A stretch of DNA of 64,000 nt from contig NZ_CP063808.1 of assembly GCF_018128905.1 (NCBI RefSeq), positions 2,232,001 to 2,296,000 on the forward strand. Reading direction: 5' to 3'. The notes under the pieces are model-generated. The model had not been told where the DNA came from. It did not search any database and was given only the letters and a program-made list of their open reading frames with translations. Of the stretch, positions 35,286 to 43,504 are shown piece by piece (within the stretch, counting starts at the first letter, position 1; every line of letters starts with the position of its first letter). The position numbers and the translations under genes are program-made. The stretch is from Streptomyces sp. A2-16. GTDB taxonomy: Bacteria > Actinomycetota > Actinomycetes > Streptomycetales > Streptomycetaceae.

Positions 35286-36050
35286 GTGACGTCGCTCGAC
35301 AAGCCGACCGAAGACACTCAGGCCGACGACGCTCGGGCGGTGACCGAGGCTGCCCTGTTCGAGGCGTTCGGCGGCGTCCGGGGCATGGTCGAGACGGTCC
35401 TGCCGGGCCTGCTCTTCGTCACGATCTTCACGATCAACAAGGACCTGCACCTGTCGGCGATCGCCGCGCTCGCGGTGTCCCTGCTGCTGGTCGTGGTCCG
35501 CCTGGTGATGCGGGACACCGTCAAGCACGCCTTCAGCGGTGTCTTCGGTGTCGCCTTCGGTGTCGTCTTCGCGATGATGACGGGCAATGCCAAGGACTTC
35601 TACCTGCCCGGCATGCTGTACACCCTGGGTCTCGGGCTGGCGTACATCATCACCACGCTGTGCGGGGTCCCGCTGATCGGCCTCATCCTCGGCCCGGTCT
35701 TCAAGGAGAACCTCTCCTGGCGGACCCGCAACCCCGGCCGCAAGAAGGCGTACGCCAAGGCCAGTTACGCCTGGGGCGCGATCCTGCTCGCCAAGTGCGC
35801 GATCCTCTTCTCGCTGTACTGGTGGGCCAACACCGCCCAGCTCGGGTGGGTCCTGGTCGCCCTGAAGATCCCCCCGTTCCTGCTGGCGGTCTGGCTGACC
35901 TGGGTCTTCCTCGCGAAGGCGCCCGCGCCGATCGACGTCTTCGCCGAGATGGAGGCGGAGGAGAAGGCCGAGGAGGAGCGCAAGGCGGCGCAGGCCGCGG
36001 AGCACGGGGACACGGAGGCCGCGGCCGGACGGCACCGGCGCGAGGCGTAG
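35286..36050 (+). CDS. DUF3159 family membrane protein
   Basis: A 254-residue integral membrane protein with about six hydrophobic helices between residues 38 and 220 (LLVVVRLVMRDTVKHAF..., YTLGLGLAYIITTLCGVPLIGL). The N-terminus (EAALFEAFGGVRGMVETVLPG) is the family's characteristic opening. The C-terminus is an acidic/basic helical tail. Function is unknown; the family is confined to Actinobacteria and always lies next to the OB-fold and TrkA genes in genomes I recall, so a role in ion transport or envelope physiology is an inference. GTG 35286 has GGGAG 6 nt upstream. Confidence 0.87.
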   Translation: MTSLDKPTEDTQADDARAVTEAALFEAFGGVRGMVETVLPGLLFVTIFTINKDLHLSAIAALAVSLLLVVVRLVMRDTVKHAFSGVFGVAFGVVFAMMTGNAKDFYLPGMLYTLGLGLAYIITTLCGVPLIGLILGPVFKENLSWRTRNPGRKKAYAKASYAWGAILLAKCAILFSLYWWANTAQLGWVLVALKIPPFLLAVWLTWVFLAKAPAPIDVFAEMEAEEKAEEERKAAQAAEHGDTEAAAGRHRREA

Positions 36051-36066
36051 CACCCGGCACTTCCTT

Positions 36067-36116
36067 TACGACGGCGGAGGGCGCCCTGCACACGCAGGGC
36101 GCCCTCCGCCGTCGTA
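36067..36116. terminator. Strong bidirectional terminator
   Basis: A perfect hairpin with 23-bp arms (36067-36089 and 36094-36116) and a 4-nt ACAC loop fills the gap between the DUF3159 gene and the convergent TrkA gene. Confidence 0.95.
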
Positions 36117-36129
36117 CCCCTCGAAGACC

Positions 36130-36807
36130 TCAGCCGGTCGCGTCCTCGCGGCGCACCGACAGCAGGTCCTCCAGCTGTTCCTCGCGGGCCTGGGCGGCCA
36201 CGAACAGGAGTTCGTCGCCGGCCTCCAGGGAGTCCTCCCGGGACGGGGTCAGGACGCGGGTGCCGCGGATGATGGTGACCAGGGAGGTGTCCTCGGGCCA
36301 CTCCACGTCGCCGACCTGCGTGCCCGCCAGGGCCGACTCCTCGGGGAGGGTCAGCTCGACCAGGTTCGCGTCGCCGTGGCTGAAGCGGAGCAGGCGGACC
36401 AGGTCGCCGACGCTCACCGCCTCCTCGACCAGGGCGGACATGAGGCGCGGGGTGGAGACGGCGACGTCCACGCCCCACGACTCGTTGAACAGCCACTCGT
36501 TCTTGGGGTTGTTCACGCGGGCGACGACACGCGGGACGCCGTACTCCGTCTTCGCCAGCAGGGAGACGACCAGGTTGACCTTGTCGTCGCCGGTCGCGGC
36601 GATCACGACGTTGCAGCGCTGGAGCGCGGCCTCGTCCAGGGACGTGATCTCGCAGGCGTCGGCGAGCAGCCACTCCGCCTGCGGGACGCGCTCGACCGAG
36701 ATGGCGGTCGGCGCCTTGTCGACGAGAAGGACCTCGTGGCCGTTCTCCAGCAGTTCGCCCGCGATCGAGCGGCCGACCGCACCGGCACCGGCAATGGCGA
36801 CCCTCAT
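36130..36807 (-). CDS. TrkA/RCK-type K+ uptake regulatory protein (second of pair)
   Basis: A 225-residue cytosolic protein with an RCK_N Rossmann domain (MRVAIAGAGAVGRSIAGELL; GxGxxG at 7-12; acidic VDKAP after beta-2) and an RCK_C domain (about 140-215; NLVELTLPEESALAGTQVGD...). Such proteins gate K+ channels or transporters in response to NAD(H), ATP or, through RCK_C, c-di-AMP. It is the downstream member of a tandem pair; its ATG overlaps the previous stop by one base (TGATG). It is equivalent to the CeoC half of the mycobacterial CeoB-CeoC pair. A strong terminator follows. Confidence 0.9.
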   Translation of the reverse strand: MRVAIAGAGAVGRSIAGELLENGHEVLLVDKAPTAISVERVPQAEWLLADACEITSLDEAALQRCNVVIAATGDDKVNLVVSLLAKTEYGVPRVVARVNNPKNEWLFNESWGVDVAVSTPRLMSALVEEAVSVGDLVRLLRFSHGDANLVELTLPEESALAGTQVGDVEWPEDTSLVTIIRGTRVLTPSREDSLEAGDELLFVAAQAREEQLEDLLSVRREDATG

Positions 36808-37478
36808 CAGTGCCCGCCCTCCTGTTCGGGGCCCTCGGCGAAGGACGCCTCGACCTTCTCGATGTCGTCCGTGCGCATCATGACGTGGACCAGGTCGCCC
36901 TCCTGGAGGACGGTCTGCGAGGTGGGCAGGACGGCCTCGCCGAGACGGGTCAGGAACGCCACGCGGACGCCCGTCTCCTCCTGCATCCTGCTGATCTTGT
37001 GGCCGACCCAGGCGGTCGAGGCGTGCACCTCGGCCAGCTGGACCCCGCCGGTGGGATCGCGCCACAGCGGCTCCGCGCCGGACGGCAGCAGCCGGCGCAG
37101 CATCTGGTCCGCCGTCCAGCGGACCGTGGCCACCGTCGGGATGCCCAGGCGCTGGTAGACCTCGGCGCGCCGGGGGTCGTAGATCCGGGCCGCGACGTTC
37201 TCGATGCCGAACATCTCGCGGGCCACGCGCGCGGCGATGATGTTGGAGTTGTCGCCGCTGGAGACCGCGGCGAAGGCGCCGGCCTCCTCGATGCCCGCCT
37301 CGCGCAGGGTGTCCTGGTCGAAGCCGACTCCGGTGACGCGACGGCCGCCGAAACCGGAGCCCAGTCGTCGGAAGGCGGTGGGGTCCTGGTCGATCACGGC
37401 GACCGTGTGCCCCTGTTGCTCCAGGGTCTGGGCGAGAGCGGAACCCACTCTCCCGCAGCCCATGATGACGATGTGCAC
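36807..37478 (-). CDS. TrkA/RCK-type K+ uptake regulatory protein (first of pair)
   Basis: A 223-residue RCK protein: MHIVIMGCGRVGSALAQTLE with GxGxxG at 7-12 and an acidic AVIDQD at the end of beta-2, then RCK_C (about 135-210; VQLAEVHASTAWVGHKISR). It is translated first and is coupled to the second RCK gene. The pair lies divergently from a KimA-type K+ transporter, with a 31-aa membrane protein gene between, so together they are likely to gate or regulate K+ flux; which membrane partner they bind is an inference. Start ATG 37478. Confidence 0.9.
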   Translation of the reverse strand: MHIVIMGCGRVGSALAQTLEQQGHTVAVIDQDPTAFRRLGSGFGGRRVTGVGFDQDTLREAGIEEAGAFAAVSSGDNSNIIAARVAREMFGIENVAARIYDPRRAEVYQRLGIPTVATVRWTADQMLRRLLPSGAEPLWRDPTGGVQLAEVHASTAWVGHKISRMQEETGVRVAFLTRLGEAVLPTSQTVLQEGDLVHVMMRTDDIEKVEASFAEGPEQEGGH

Positions 37479-37603
37479 GACCGTCCTTCCGGTGTCAATA
37501 GTTACTGCTCAGCCACATCAGGGTCTCAGACAGAGGCCCAAGCTACACACGCGCGGTAGGACGACGGCACCCCTGTGCACGGTTGCCCTCGACTTGGAGT
37601 CCG

Positions 37604-37699
37604 TCAACGGCGGCTGATGCTGCGGACGCTCGCGAGGGTCAGGATTCCGAGGCCGACGAGGGTGGCTGCGGCGCCGATCAGCTCTGCGGTCGTGTGCAC
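37604..37699 (-). CDS. 31-aa single-pass membrane microprotein
   Basis: A GTG-initiated 31-codon frame with a perfect GGAGGT Shine-Dalgarno 4 nt upstream. The peptide starts MHTTAELIGAAATLVGLGI, is hydrophobic at residues about 7-25, and ends basic (VRSISRR), giving an N-out/C-in helix by the positive-inside rule. It is co-directional with the TrkA pair, ending 126 bp before the first TrkA start, and divergent from the K+ transporter gene. It has the size of KdpF but no KdpF sequence signature. I do not recognise a family. Its translation is inferred only from the ribosome site and the amino-acid pattern. Confidence 0.6.
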   Translation of the reverse strand: MHTTAELIGAAATLVGLGILTLASVRSISRR

Positions 37700-37861
37700 G
37701 GGACCTCCGGGGGCGGCGAGGAACGGGGGTCCTGTCATATAGGCATGCCGCGCGGCCCACCTGCGGAATCCGTAGCCGGGACGTGTCCTGTTTTCACCCG
37801 GAGAGCAGATGCGGGGTGCCGGGTGGTTGCGCGCGCGTTCGAACGCTTACGCTTCTCTGTT
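37700..37861. promoter_or_regulatory. Divergent promoter region, microprotein / K+ transporter
   Basis: 162 bp between the 31-aa gene and the APC transporter gene. On the plus strand TACGCT (37848-37853) ends 8 nt before GTG 37862, with TTGCGC (37827-37832) a possible -35 (15-nt spacer), giving a leaderless transporter mRNA. Confidence 0.4.
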
Positions 37862-39907
37862 GTGTCCAAACTGACCGACGTGCCCAAACGGATCCTGATC
37901 GGGCGCGCACTGCGCAGTGATCGGCTCGGGGAAACGCTCCTGCCGAAGCGCATCGCCCTACCCGTGTTCGCCTCCGACCCGCTGTCCTCCGTGGCGTACG
38001 CGCCCGGCGAGGTGCTGCTGGTCCTGTCCATCGCGGGTGTGTCGGCGTACCACTACAGCCCCTGGATCGCCGTGGCGGTCGTCGTGCTGATGTTCACGGT
38101 GGTCGCCTCCTACCGGCAGAACGTGCACGCGTACCCGAGCGGCGGCGGCGACTACGAGGTGGCCACCACCAACCTCGGACCCAAGGCGGGCCTCACGGTC
38201 GCCAGCGCGCTGCTCGTCGACTACGTGCTCACGGTCGCCGTCTCCATCGCCTCCGGCATCGAGAACCTCGGCTCCGCGATTCCCTTCGTCGTCGAGCACA
38301 AGGTGCTGTGCGCGATCGCCGTGATCATCCTGCTGACCCTGATGAACCTGCGCGGAGTCAAGGAGTCCGGCTCGCTCTTCGCGATCCCGACCTACGTCTT
38401 CGTCGCGGGCGTCTTCGTCATGATCGCGTGGGGCGCCTTCCGCGGTCTGGTCCTCGGCGACACCATGCGGGCACCGACGGCGGACTACCACATCAAGGCC
38501 GAACACCAGGGGCTGGCAGGTTTCGCGCTGGTCTTCCTGATGCTGCGCGCCTTCTCCTCCGGCTGTGCCGCGCTCACCGGCGTCGAGGCGATCTCCAACG
38601 GTGTGCCGGCGTTCCGCAAGCCCAAGTCGAAGAACGCCGCGACCACGCTCGCGGCGATGGGCCTGCTCGCCGTCACCATGTTCTGCGGGATCATCGCGCT
38701 GGCCATGGCCACCAATGTGCGCATGGCCGAGAACCCGGCCGTCGACCTGATCCACAACGGCGTCGCGCTCGGTTCGGACTACGTGCAGAACCCGGTGATC
38801 TCCCAGGTCGCCGAGGCCGTCTTCGGCAAGGGCAGCTTCCTGTTCATCGTGCTGGCCGCGGCCACCGCGCTGGTGCTGTTCCTGGCGGCCAACACCGCCT
38901 ACAACGGCTTCCCGCTGCTCGGCTCGATCCTCGCGCAGGACCGTTACCTCCCGCGCCAGCTGCACACCCGCGGCGACCGCCTCGCCTTCTCCAACGGCAT
39001 CGTGCTGCTGGCCGGCGCGGCCGGACTCCTGGTGTGGATCTACGGCGCCGACTCGACGCGGCTGATCCAGCTCTACATCGTCGGCGTGTTCGTGTCCTTC
39101 ACGCTCAGCCAGACCGGCATGGTCCGGCACTGGAACCGCCACCTGGCCACGGAGAAGGACCAGGCAAAGCGCAGCCACATGATCCGCTCCCGGGCGATCA
39201 ACGCCTTCGGTGCCTTCTTCACCGGCCTGGTCCTGGTCGTCGTCCTGGTCACCAAGTTCACCCACGGCGCCTGGGTGGCCCTGCTCGGCATGTGCATCTT
39301 CTACGCGACGATGACGGCGATCCGTAAGCACTACGACCGCGTCGCCGAGGAACTCGCCGCGCCCGAGGGCCCGAGCGACGACACCCTGAGGCCGTCCCGC
39401 GTCCACTCCGTCGTCCTGATCTCCAAGATCCACCGCCCGGCGCTGCGCGCCCTCGCCTACGCCAAGCTGATGCGCTCCGACTCCCTGGAGGCGCTCAGCG
39501 TCAACGTGGACCCGGCCGAGACCAAGGCACTGCGCGAGGAGTGGGAACGCCGCGGGATCGCCGTACCGCTGAAGGTCCTCGACTCGCCGTACCGGGAGAT
39601 CACCCGCCCCATCATCGACTACGTGAAGGGGCTCAGGAAGGAGTCCCCGCGGGACGCGGTGTCCGTGATCATCCCCGAGTACGTCGTCGGTCACTGGTAC
39701 GAGCACCTGCTGCACAACCAGAGCGCGCTGCGGCTCAAGGGCCGGCTGCTGTTCACGCCGGGAGTCATGGTCACCTCGGTGCCCTACCAGCTCCAGTCCT
39801 CGGAGGTGGCGAAGAAGCGGGCGAAGAAGCGGCAGGAGTGGAACGCGCCGGGTGCGGTGCGCCGGGGTCCGGCCGAGCGGGCGAAGGAGCCCTCGACGCC
39901 GAAGTAG
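37862..39907 (+). CDS. KimA-type APC-superfamily K+ importer
   Basis: A 681-residue protein with about 12 membrane helices (residues 35-500) and a cytosolic C-terminal domain (about 510-660) ending in a basic tail. It closely resembles the Bacillus KimA (YdaO) K+/H+ symporter as I remember that sequence: SDPLSSVAYAPGE, YPSGGGDY, LLVDYVLTVAVS, AFSSGCAALTGVEAISNGVPAF, GDRLAFSNGI and HNQSALRLKGRL. KimA positions Asp36, Tyr43, Asp117, Tyr118 and Ser125 correspond to Asp39, Tyr46, Asp120, Tyr121 and Ser128 here. KimA is inhibited by c-di-AMP. The start is GTG 37862; the longer upstream frame is rejected. A TrmA-like methyltransferase gene follows within 70 bp. Confidence 0.87.
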   Translation: MSKLTDVPKRILIGRALRSDRLGETLLPKRIALPVFASDPLSSVAYAPGEVLLVLSIAGVSAYHYSPWIAVAVVVLMFTVVASYRQNVHAYPSGGGDYEVATTNLGPKAGLTVASALLVDYVLTVAVSIASGIENLGSAIPFVVEHKVLCAIAVIILLTLMNLRGVKESGSLFAIPTYVFVAGVFVMIAWGAFRGLVLGDTMRAPTADYHIKAEHQGLAGFALVFLMLRAFSSGCAALTGVEAISNGVPAFRKPKSKNAATTLAAMGLLAVTMFCGIIALAMATNVRMAENPAVDLIHNGVALGSDYVQNPVISQVAEAVFGKGSFLFIVLAAATALVLFLAANTAYNGFPLLGSILAQDRYLPRQLHTRGDRLAFSNGIVLLAGAAGLLVWIYGADSTRLIQLYIVGVFVSFTLSQTGMVRHWNRHLATEKDQAKRSHMIRSRAINAFGAFFTGLVLVVVLVTKFTHGAWVALLGMCIFYATMTAIRKHYDRVAEELAAPEGPSDDTLRPSRVHSVVLISKIHRPALRALAYAKLMRSDSLEALSVNVDPAETKALREEWERRGIAVPLKVLDSPYREITRPIIDYVKGLRKESPRDAVSVIIPEYVVGHWYEHLLHNQSALRLKGRLLFTPGVMVTSVPYQLQSSEVAKKRAKKRQEWNAPGAVRRGPAERAKEPSTPK

Positions 39908-39928
39908 ACTGGTCGGCTGTTGTCCTGG

Positions 39929-39947
39929 TGGGCTTGTCGTCCCACCG
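39929..39947 (+). terminator. Weak hairpin after K+ transporter gene
   Basis: GTGGG / CCCAC around CTTGTCGT lies in the 70-bp gap before the methyltransferase gene. It is short and may only attenuate. Confidence 0.3.
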
Positions 39948-39977
39948 CTTCCCTTGACGTTGTGGAGTCACCCCGCC

Positions 39978-41306
39978 ATGCAGGCAGAACCGAAGAAGTC
40001 GATGGTGGGGCTGGAGTTCGAGGTCGAGGTCGGCCCCGTCGCCCACGGCGGGCACTGCATCGCCCGCACGGACGACGGCCAGGTGCTGTTCGTCCGGCAC
40101 ACCCTGCCCGGCGAGCGGGTCGTGGCCCGGGTCACCGAGGGCGAGGAGGGCGCGCGGTTCCTGCGCGCCGACGCCGTTTCCGTGCTGGAGGCGTCCAAGG
40201 ACCGCATCGAGGCGCCCTGCCCCTACGCCGGTCCCGGGCGCTGCGGCGGCTGCGACTGGCAGCACGCCAAGCCGGGGGCGCAGCGGCGCCTCAAGGGCGA
40301 GGTCGTCGCCGAGCAGCTGAAGCGGCTCGCGGGCCTCACGCCCGAGGAGGCCGGCTGGGACGGCACGGTGATGCCGGCCGAGGGCGACAAGCTGCCGGCG
40401 GGCGAGGTGCCGGCCTGGCGCACGCGCGTGCAGTACGCGGTGGACGCCGACGGCAACGCCGGTCTGCGCCGCCACCGTTCGCACGAGGTCGAGCCGATCG
40501 AGCACTGCATGATCGCGGCGCCCGGTGTGAGCGAGCTGGGCATCGAGGAGCGCGACTGGTCAGGGATGGCGTCCGTGGAGGCCATCGCGGCGACGGGGTC
40601 GCAGGACCGCATGGTCATCCTGGAGCCCCGGCCGGGCGCTCGCCTTCCCCTCGTGGAGCTCGACAAGCCGGTCTCCGTCATGCGCGTCGAGGAGAAGGAC
40701 GGCGGCGTCCACCGCGTCCACGGCCGCGCCTTCGTGCGCGAGCGGGCCGACGGCCGCACCCACCGGGTGGGCAGCGGCGGCTTCTGGCAGGTCCACCCGC
40801 AGGCGGCCGACACCCTGGTGAAGGCGGTCATGCAGGGCCTGCTCCCGCGCAAGGGCGAGATGGCGCTCGACCTGTACTGCGGTGTCGGACTGTTCGCGGG
40901 GGCGCTGGCCGACCGCCTCGGCGACCAGGGCGCGGTCCTCGGCATCGAGTCCGGCAAGCGCGCGGTCGAGGACGCCCGGCACAACCTGGCCTCCTTCGAC
41001 CGGGTCCGCATCGAGCAGGGCAAGGTCGAGAGCGTCCTGCCGCGCACGGGCATCACCGAGGTCGACCTGATCGTCCTCGACCCGCCGCGGGCGGGGGCGG
41101 GGCGGAAGACGGTGGAACACCTGTCGTCCCTGGACGCGCGCCGCATCGCGTACGTGGCCTGCGATCCGGCCGCGCTGGCACGGGACCTGGGGTACTTCCG
41201 GGACGGGGGGTACCGGGTGCGGACGCTTCGGGTGTTCGATCTGTTTCCGATGACGCATCACGTGGAGTGCGTGGCGATTCTGGAGCCTGCCCAAAAGGGG
41301 CTGTGA
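39978..41306 (+). CDS. TrmA/RlmD-family 23S rRNA or tRNA (uracil-5-)-methyltransferase
   Basis: A 442-residue SAM-dependent RNA m5U methyltransferase. The TRAM domain (about 8-70; GLEFEVEVGPVAHGGHCIAR) is followed by the 4Fe-4S cysteines Cys81, Cys89, Cys92 and Cys177 (PCPYAGPGRCGGCDWQ; EHCMIA). The Rossmann domain has LDLYCGVGLFAGALAD, the catalytic region IVLDPPRAGAG and the nucleophilic cysteine in YVACDPAALARDL. The four cysteines favour RlmC/RlmD-like enzymes over TrmA. It is downstream of, and probably co-transcribed with, the K+ transporter gene, as in mycobacteria by my recollection. Confidence 0.9.
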   Translation: MQAEPKKSMVGLEFEVEVGPVAHGGHCIARTDDGQVLFVRHTLPGERVVARVTEGEEGARFLRADAVSVLEASKDRIEAPCPYAGPGRCGGCDWQHAKPGAQRRLKGEVVAEQLKRLAGLTPEEAGWDGTVMPAEGDKLPAGEVPAWRTRVQYAVDADGNAGLRRHRSHEVEPIEHCMIAAPGVSELGIEERDWSGMASVEAIAATGSQDRMVILEPRPGARLPLVELDKPVSVMRVEEKDGGVHRVHGRAFVRERADGRTHRVGSGGFWQVHPQAADTLVKAVMQGLLPRKGEMALDLYCGVGLFAGALADRLGDQGAVLGIESGKRAVEDARHNLASFDRVRIEQGKVESVLPRTGITEVDLIVLDPPRAGAGRKTVEHLSSLDARRIAYVACDPAALARDLGYFRDGGYRVRTLRVFDLFPMTHHVECVAILEPAQKGL

Positions 41307-41468
41307 ACTGCGGTTCCAGCAGCTGATGCGACGTGGCCCTGCCCGCGGAATGCGGTACTCCGTGGCCCGGTCTTCGCGGTCGTCGCCGGGGCGTCGAAGC
41401 CGCACTTGCTCGCCTTCGTCGGTGGGACTGCGGAGAGCGAGTTTCCCTGTGGGGGCATGACCGGTTCC

Positions 41469-42563
41469 TCAGACGAGCCGCTTGCGTCCCCAGATGAAGA
41501 GGAACACCACGATGCCGGCCGTCAGGGCGAACAGAATCGACGCCCCGAGCCACTGCATTCCGCTCATCTGCGAGATGGGGATGTAATCCACCGACGCGCC
41601 GACGATGTCCGCCTTCTTCATGCACAGCTGAAGTGCCTGATCCGTCTGCTGTTCCGTACACGTGTCCAAGCCGAGCAGCTTCCCGCTGCCGGTGACATAC
41701 GAGGGGTCAAACTGGTGCGCGGTGCCGGGCACCTTCGGAAACACGATCGGGGTGCCGGGGCTGACAGGCTTGCTGGTGGCCGTGACGATGTCGCCGAGCG
41801 CCAGCCTGAAGTGGCCCCAGACCACCTGGAGGGCGACGGTGAAACCGAGGGTCACGACCATCGCTACCAGCGTGCGGCGCAGGACCACACCGATCGCCGC
41901 TCCACCGAACACGGAAAGGAGGGTGAGGGCGACGGGCACCGCACCCGTGGTGTTGAAGAACTCACGGGAGGTCCAGTCGAAGTGCAGGTAATCGGACTTG
42001 ATGGGGCTCCACCACCAGGCGAACACAGCCGACAGGGTGACCGTGGTCGCCACGACCACTAGCCCGGTCAGCCCCAGTTTCGTGGCGAGCCAGCGGTTGC
42101 GGCTCACGGACTGGGCGGCGATCAGCTTGGCCGTGCCGTTCTCCAGGTCGCCCGCGAACAGCGGGGCACCGAGGAGGACACCGAGCATGACGGGGAGCGC
42201 GGTGAGACCGGTGGTGACGGACGTGAACGCGCCTGCGTACGGCTTGAACTCCGTCTCCGCGTCTTGGAGGGGCTTGGTGGGAAAGCCGTAGGCGTCGAGG
42301 AAGTCCATCATCTGGCCGCGCTGGTAGACGATCCAGGCCGAGCAGAGCACGGTGGCGGCGATGATGGTCCAGAACGCGGCCCGGTGCTGGTGCCAGACCA
42401 GCCAGGTCATACCGCTGAGGCGGGGGCGCCGGGTGGCCTTCGGGGTGGTCGCGTTCCTGGCCCCGTGCCTGGGTCCGTTCTTGGTTGCGTGCATGGTGCC
42501 GTTCATCGTGCGGTTCGTTCTCCCGTTCGTGCCGTCGGTCGAGGGGCTGGTGAATGTGCTCAC
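41469..42563 (-). CDS. ABC transporter permease (YtrC/D-like)
   Basis: A 364-residue membrane protein with about six helices (residues 60-355: FWTIIAATVLCSAWIVY, ALPVMLGVLLGAPLFAGDLENGT, ...). The first 48 residues are a hydrophilic, low-complexity Asn/Thr/Arg/Gly-rich tail with no similarity I recognise; the true start may be lower, near MTWLVWHQHR. The GDLENGTAKLIAAQSVSR loop is typical of ABC-2 type permeases. It ends the operon gntR-ATPase-permease, overlapping the ATPase gene by 4 nt. The family commonly exports lipids or envelope-active antibiotics. Confidence 0.85.
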   Translation of the reverse strand: MSTFTSPSTDGTNGRTNRTMNGTMHATKNGPRHGARNATTPKATRRPRLSGMTWLVWHQHRAAFWTIIAATVLCSAWIVYQRGQMMDFLDAYGFPTKPLQDAETEFKPYAGAFTSVTTGLTALPVMLGVLLGAPLFAGDLENGTAKLIAAQSVSRNRWLATKLGLTGLVVVATTVTLSAVFAWWWSPIKSDYLHFDWTSREFFNTTGAVPVALTLLSVFGGAAIGVVLRRTLVAMVVTLGFTVALQVVWGHFRLALGDIVTATSKPVSPGTPIVFPKVPGTAHQFDPSYVTGSGKLLGLDTCTEQQTDQALQLCMKKADIVGASVDYIPISQMSGMQWLGASILFALTAGIVVFLFIWGRKRLV

Positions 42564-43504
42564 GCCGCCACCGTCCCGGTGCCGAACGCCTGGCCCTGGA
42601 CATGGGCGGTGGGGGTGATCAGCGGCGGTGCGTCGGGGGAGCGGAGATAGGCGAGCAGGAGTTCCTCCATGTTCGGGGCAGCCACATCCCAGGGGCCGGT
42701 GATCCGGCCCTCCGGGCGGATGAGCGCGGTGAACTGCCGTCCGCTGGTCCGGGCCTCGACGAGGGTGTGGTAGCCGAGTTCGGCGGGCAGGCCCTCGCCC
42801 TCCCGGGCCCCGGTGACCAGGGCGTGCACGGTCATCAGGTCGTCGACGTCACCGGCGAGGCGCACTCCGCCGCCGGAGACGACGACAAGGAAGTCGCACA
42901 CGTTCTCCAGTTCGGCCAGGACGTGGGTGGACATCACCACGGTGGTGCCGCGCTCGCCGGCCTCGGCGAGGAGGGTGCCCATGAGTTCGTGGCGCACGAC
43001 CGGATCGAGGTCCGACATCGGCTCGTCGAGCAGCAGCAGGTCGGGGCGCTTCCCAAAGGCCAGGGCGACGGCGACGCGGGTGCGCTGGCCACCGGAGAGG
43101 GTGCCGATCTTCGCGTCGAAGGGCACGTTGCCCGCGCGGACGATGTCCTCGGCGGCGCGCTGGTCCCAGGTGGGGTTCAGCTCCCGCCCCAGCCGCAGGG
43201 TCTCCGCCACGGTGAAACGACGGAACAGCGGCTTCTCCTGCGCGAGAAAGGCCGTACGCCGACCGGACTCCACCGAGCCCGGCGCCTCGCCGAACAGACT
43301 GATCGAGCCCTGCGTCGGCTTCAGGACATGGGCCGCGAGGTTCAGCAGCGTGGTCTTGCCCGCCCCGTTGGGTCCGACCAGCCCGCAGATCCTGCCTGCC
43401 GGAAGCCGGAAGGTGCAGTCCCGCAGCGCCCAGCCCCGCCGGTAGCGCATCCCCAGTCCGCGCGCCTCCAGCGCCGGCTCCTCCGCGTACATGACGTCAC
43501 TCAC
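42560..43504 (-). CDS. ABC transporter ATP-binding protein (ABC-2 exporter type)
   Basis: A 314-residue ATPase: Walker A GPNGAGKTT (about 44-52), Q-loop FLAQEKPLF, signature LSGGQRTRVAVALAF, Walker B LLLLDEPMSDLDP and switch His STHVLAEL. The C-terminal 90 residues form an extension of the CcmA/DrrA type. It starts at GTG 43504, 8 nt inside the regulator gene, and its stop overlaps the permease gene, so all three are coupled. The set resembles the Bacillus YtrA-YtrB-YtrC arrangement, which responds to lipid-II-binding antibiotics; the stimulus here is unknown. Confidence 0.9.
   Translation of the reverse strand: MSDVMYAEEPALEARGLGMRYRRGWALRDCTFRLPAGRICGLVGPNGAGKTTLLNLAAHVLKPTQGSISLFGEAPGSVESGRRTAFLAQEKPLFRRFTVAETLRLGRELNPTWDQRAAEDIVRAGNVPFDAKIGTLSGGQRTRVAVALAFGKRPDLLLLDEPMSDLDPVVRHELMGTLLAEAGERGTTVVMSTHVLAELENVCDFLVVVSGGGVRLAGDVDDLMTVHALVTGAREGEGLPAELGYHTLVEARTSGRQFTALIRPEGRITGPWDVAAPNMEELLLAYLRSPDAPPLITPTAHVQGQAFGTGTVAA

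Noticed and set aside
37604..37699. The 31-aa protein as a KdpF
   Set aside because: It is of the right size but lacks a KdpF-like sequence, lies far from kdpFABC and is on the RCK strand.
41307..41468. Possible pseudogene remnant between the methyltransferase and ABC permease genes
   Set aside because: Frames are short and have no recognisable domain; treated as plain intergenic DNA.
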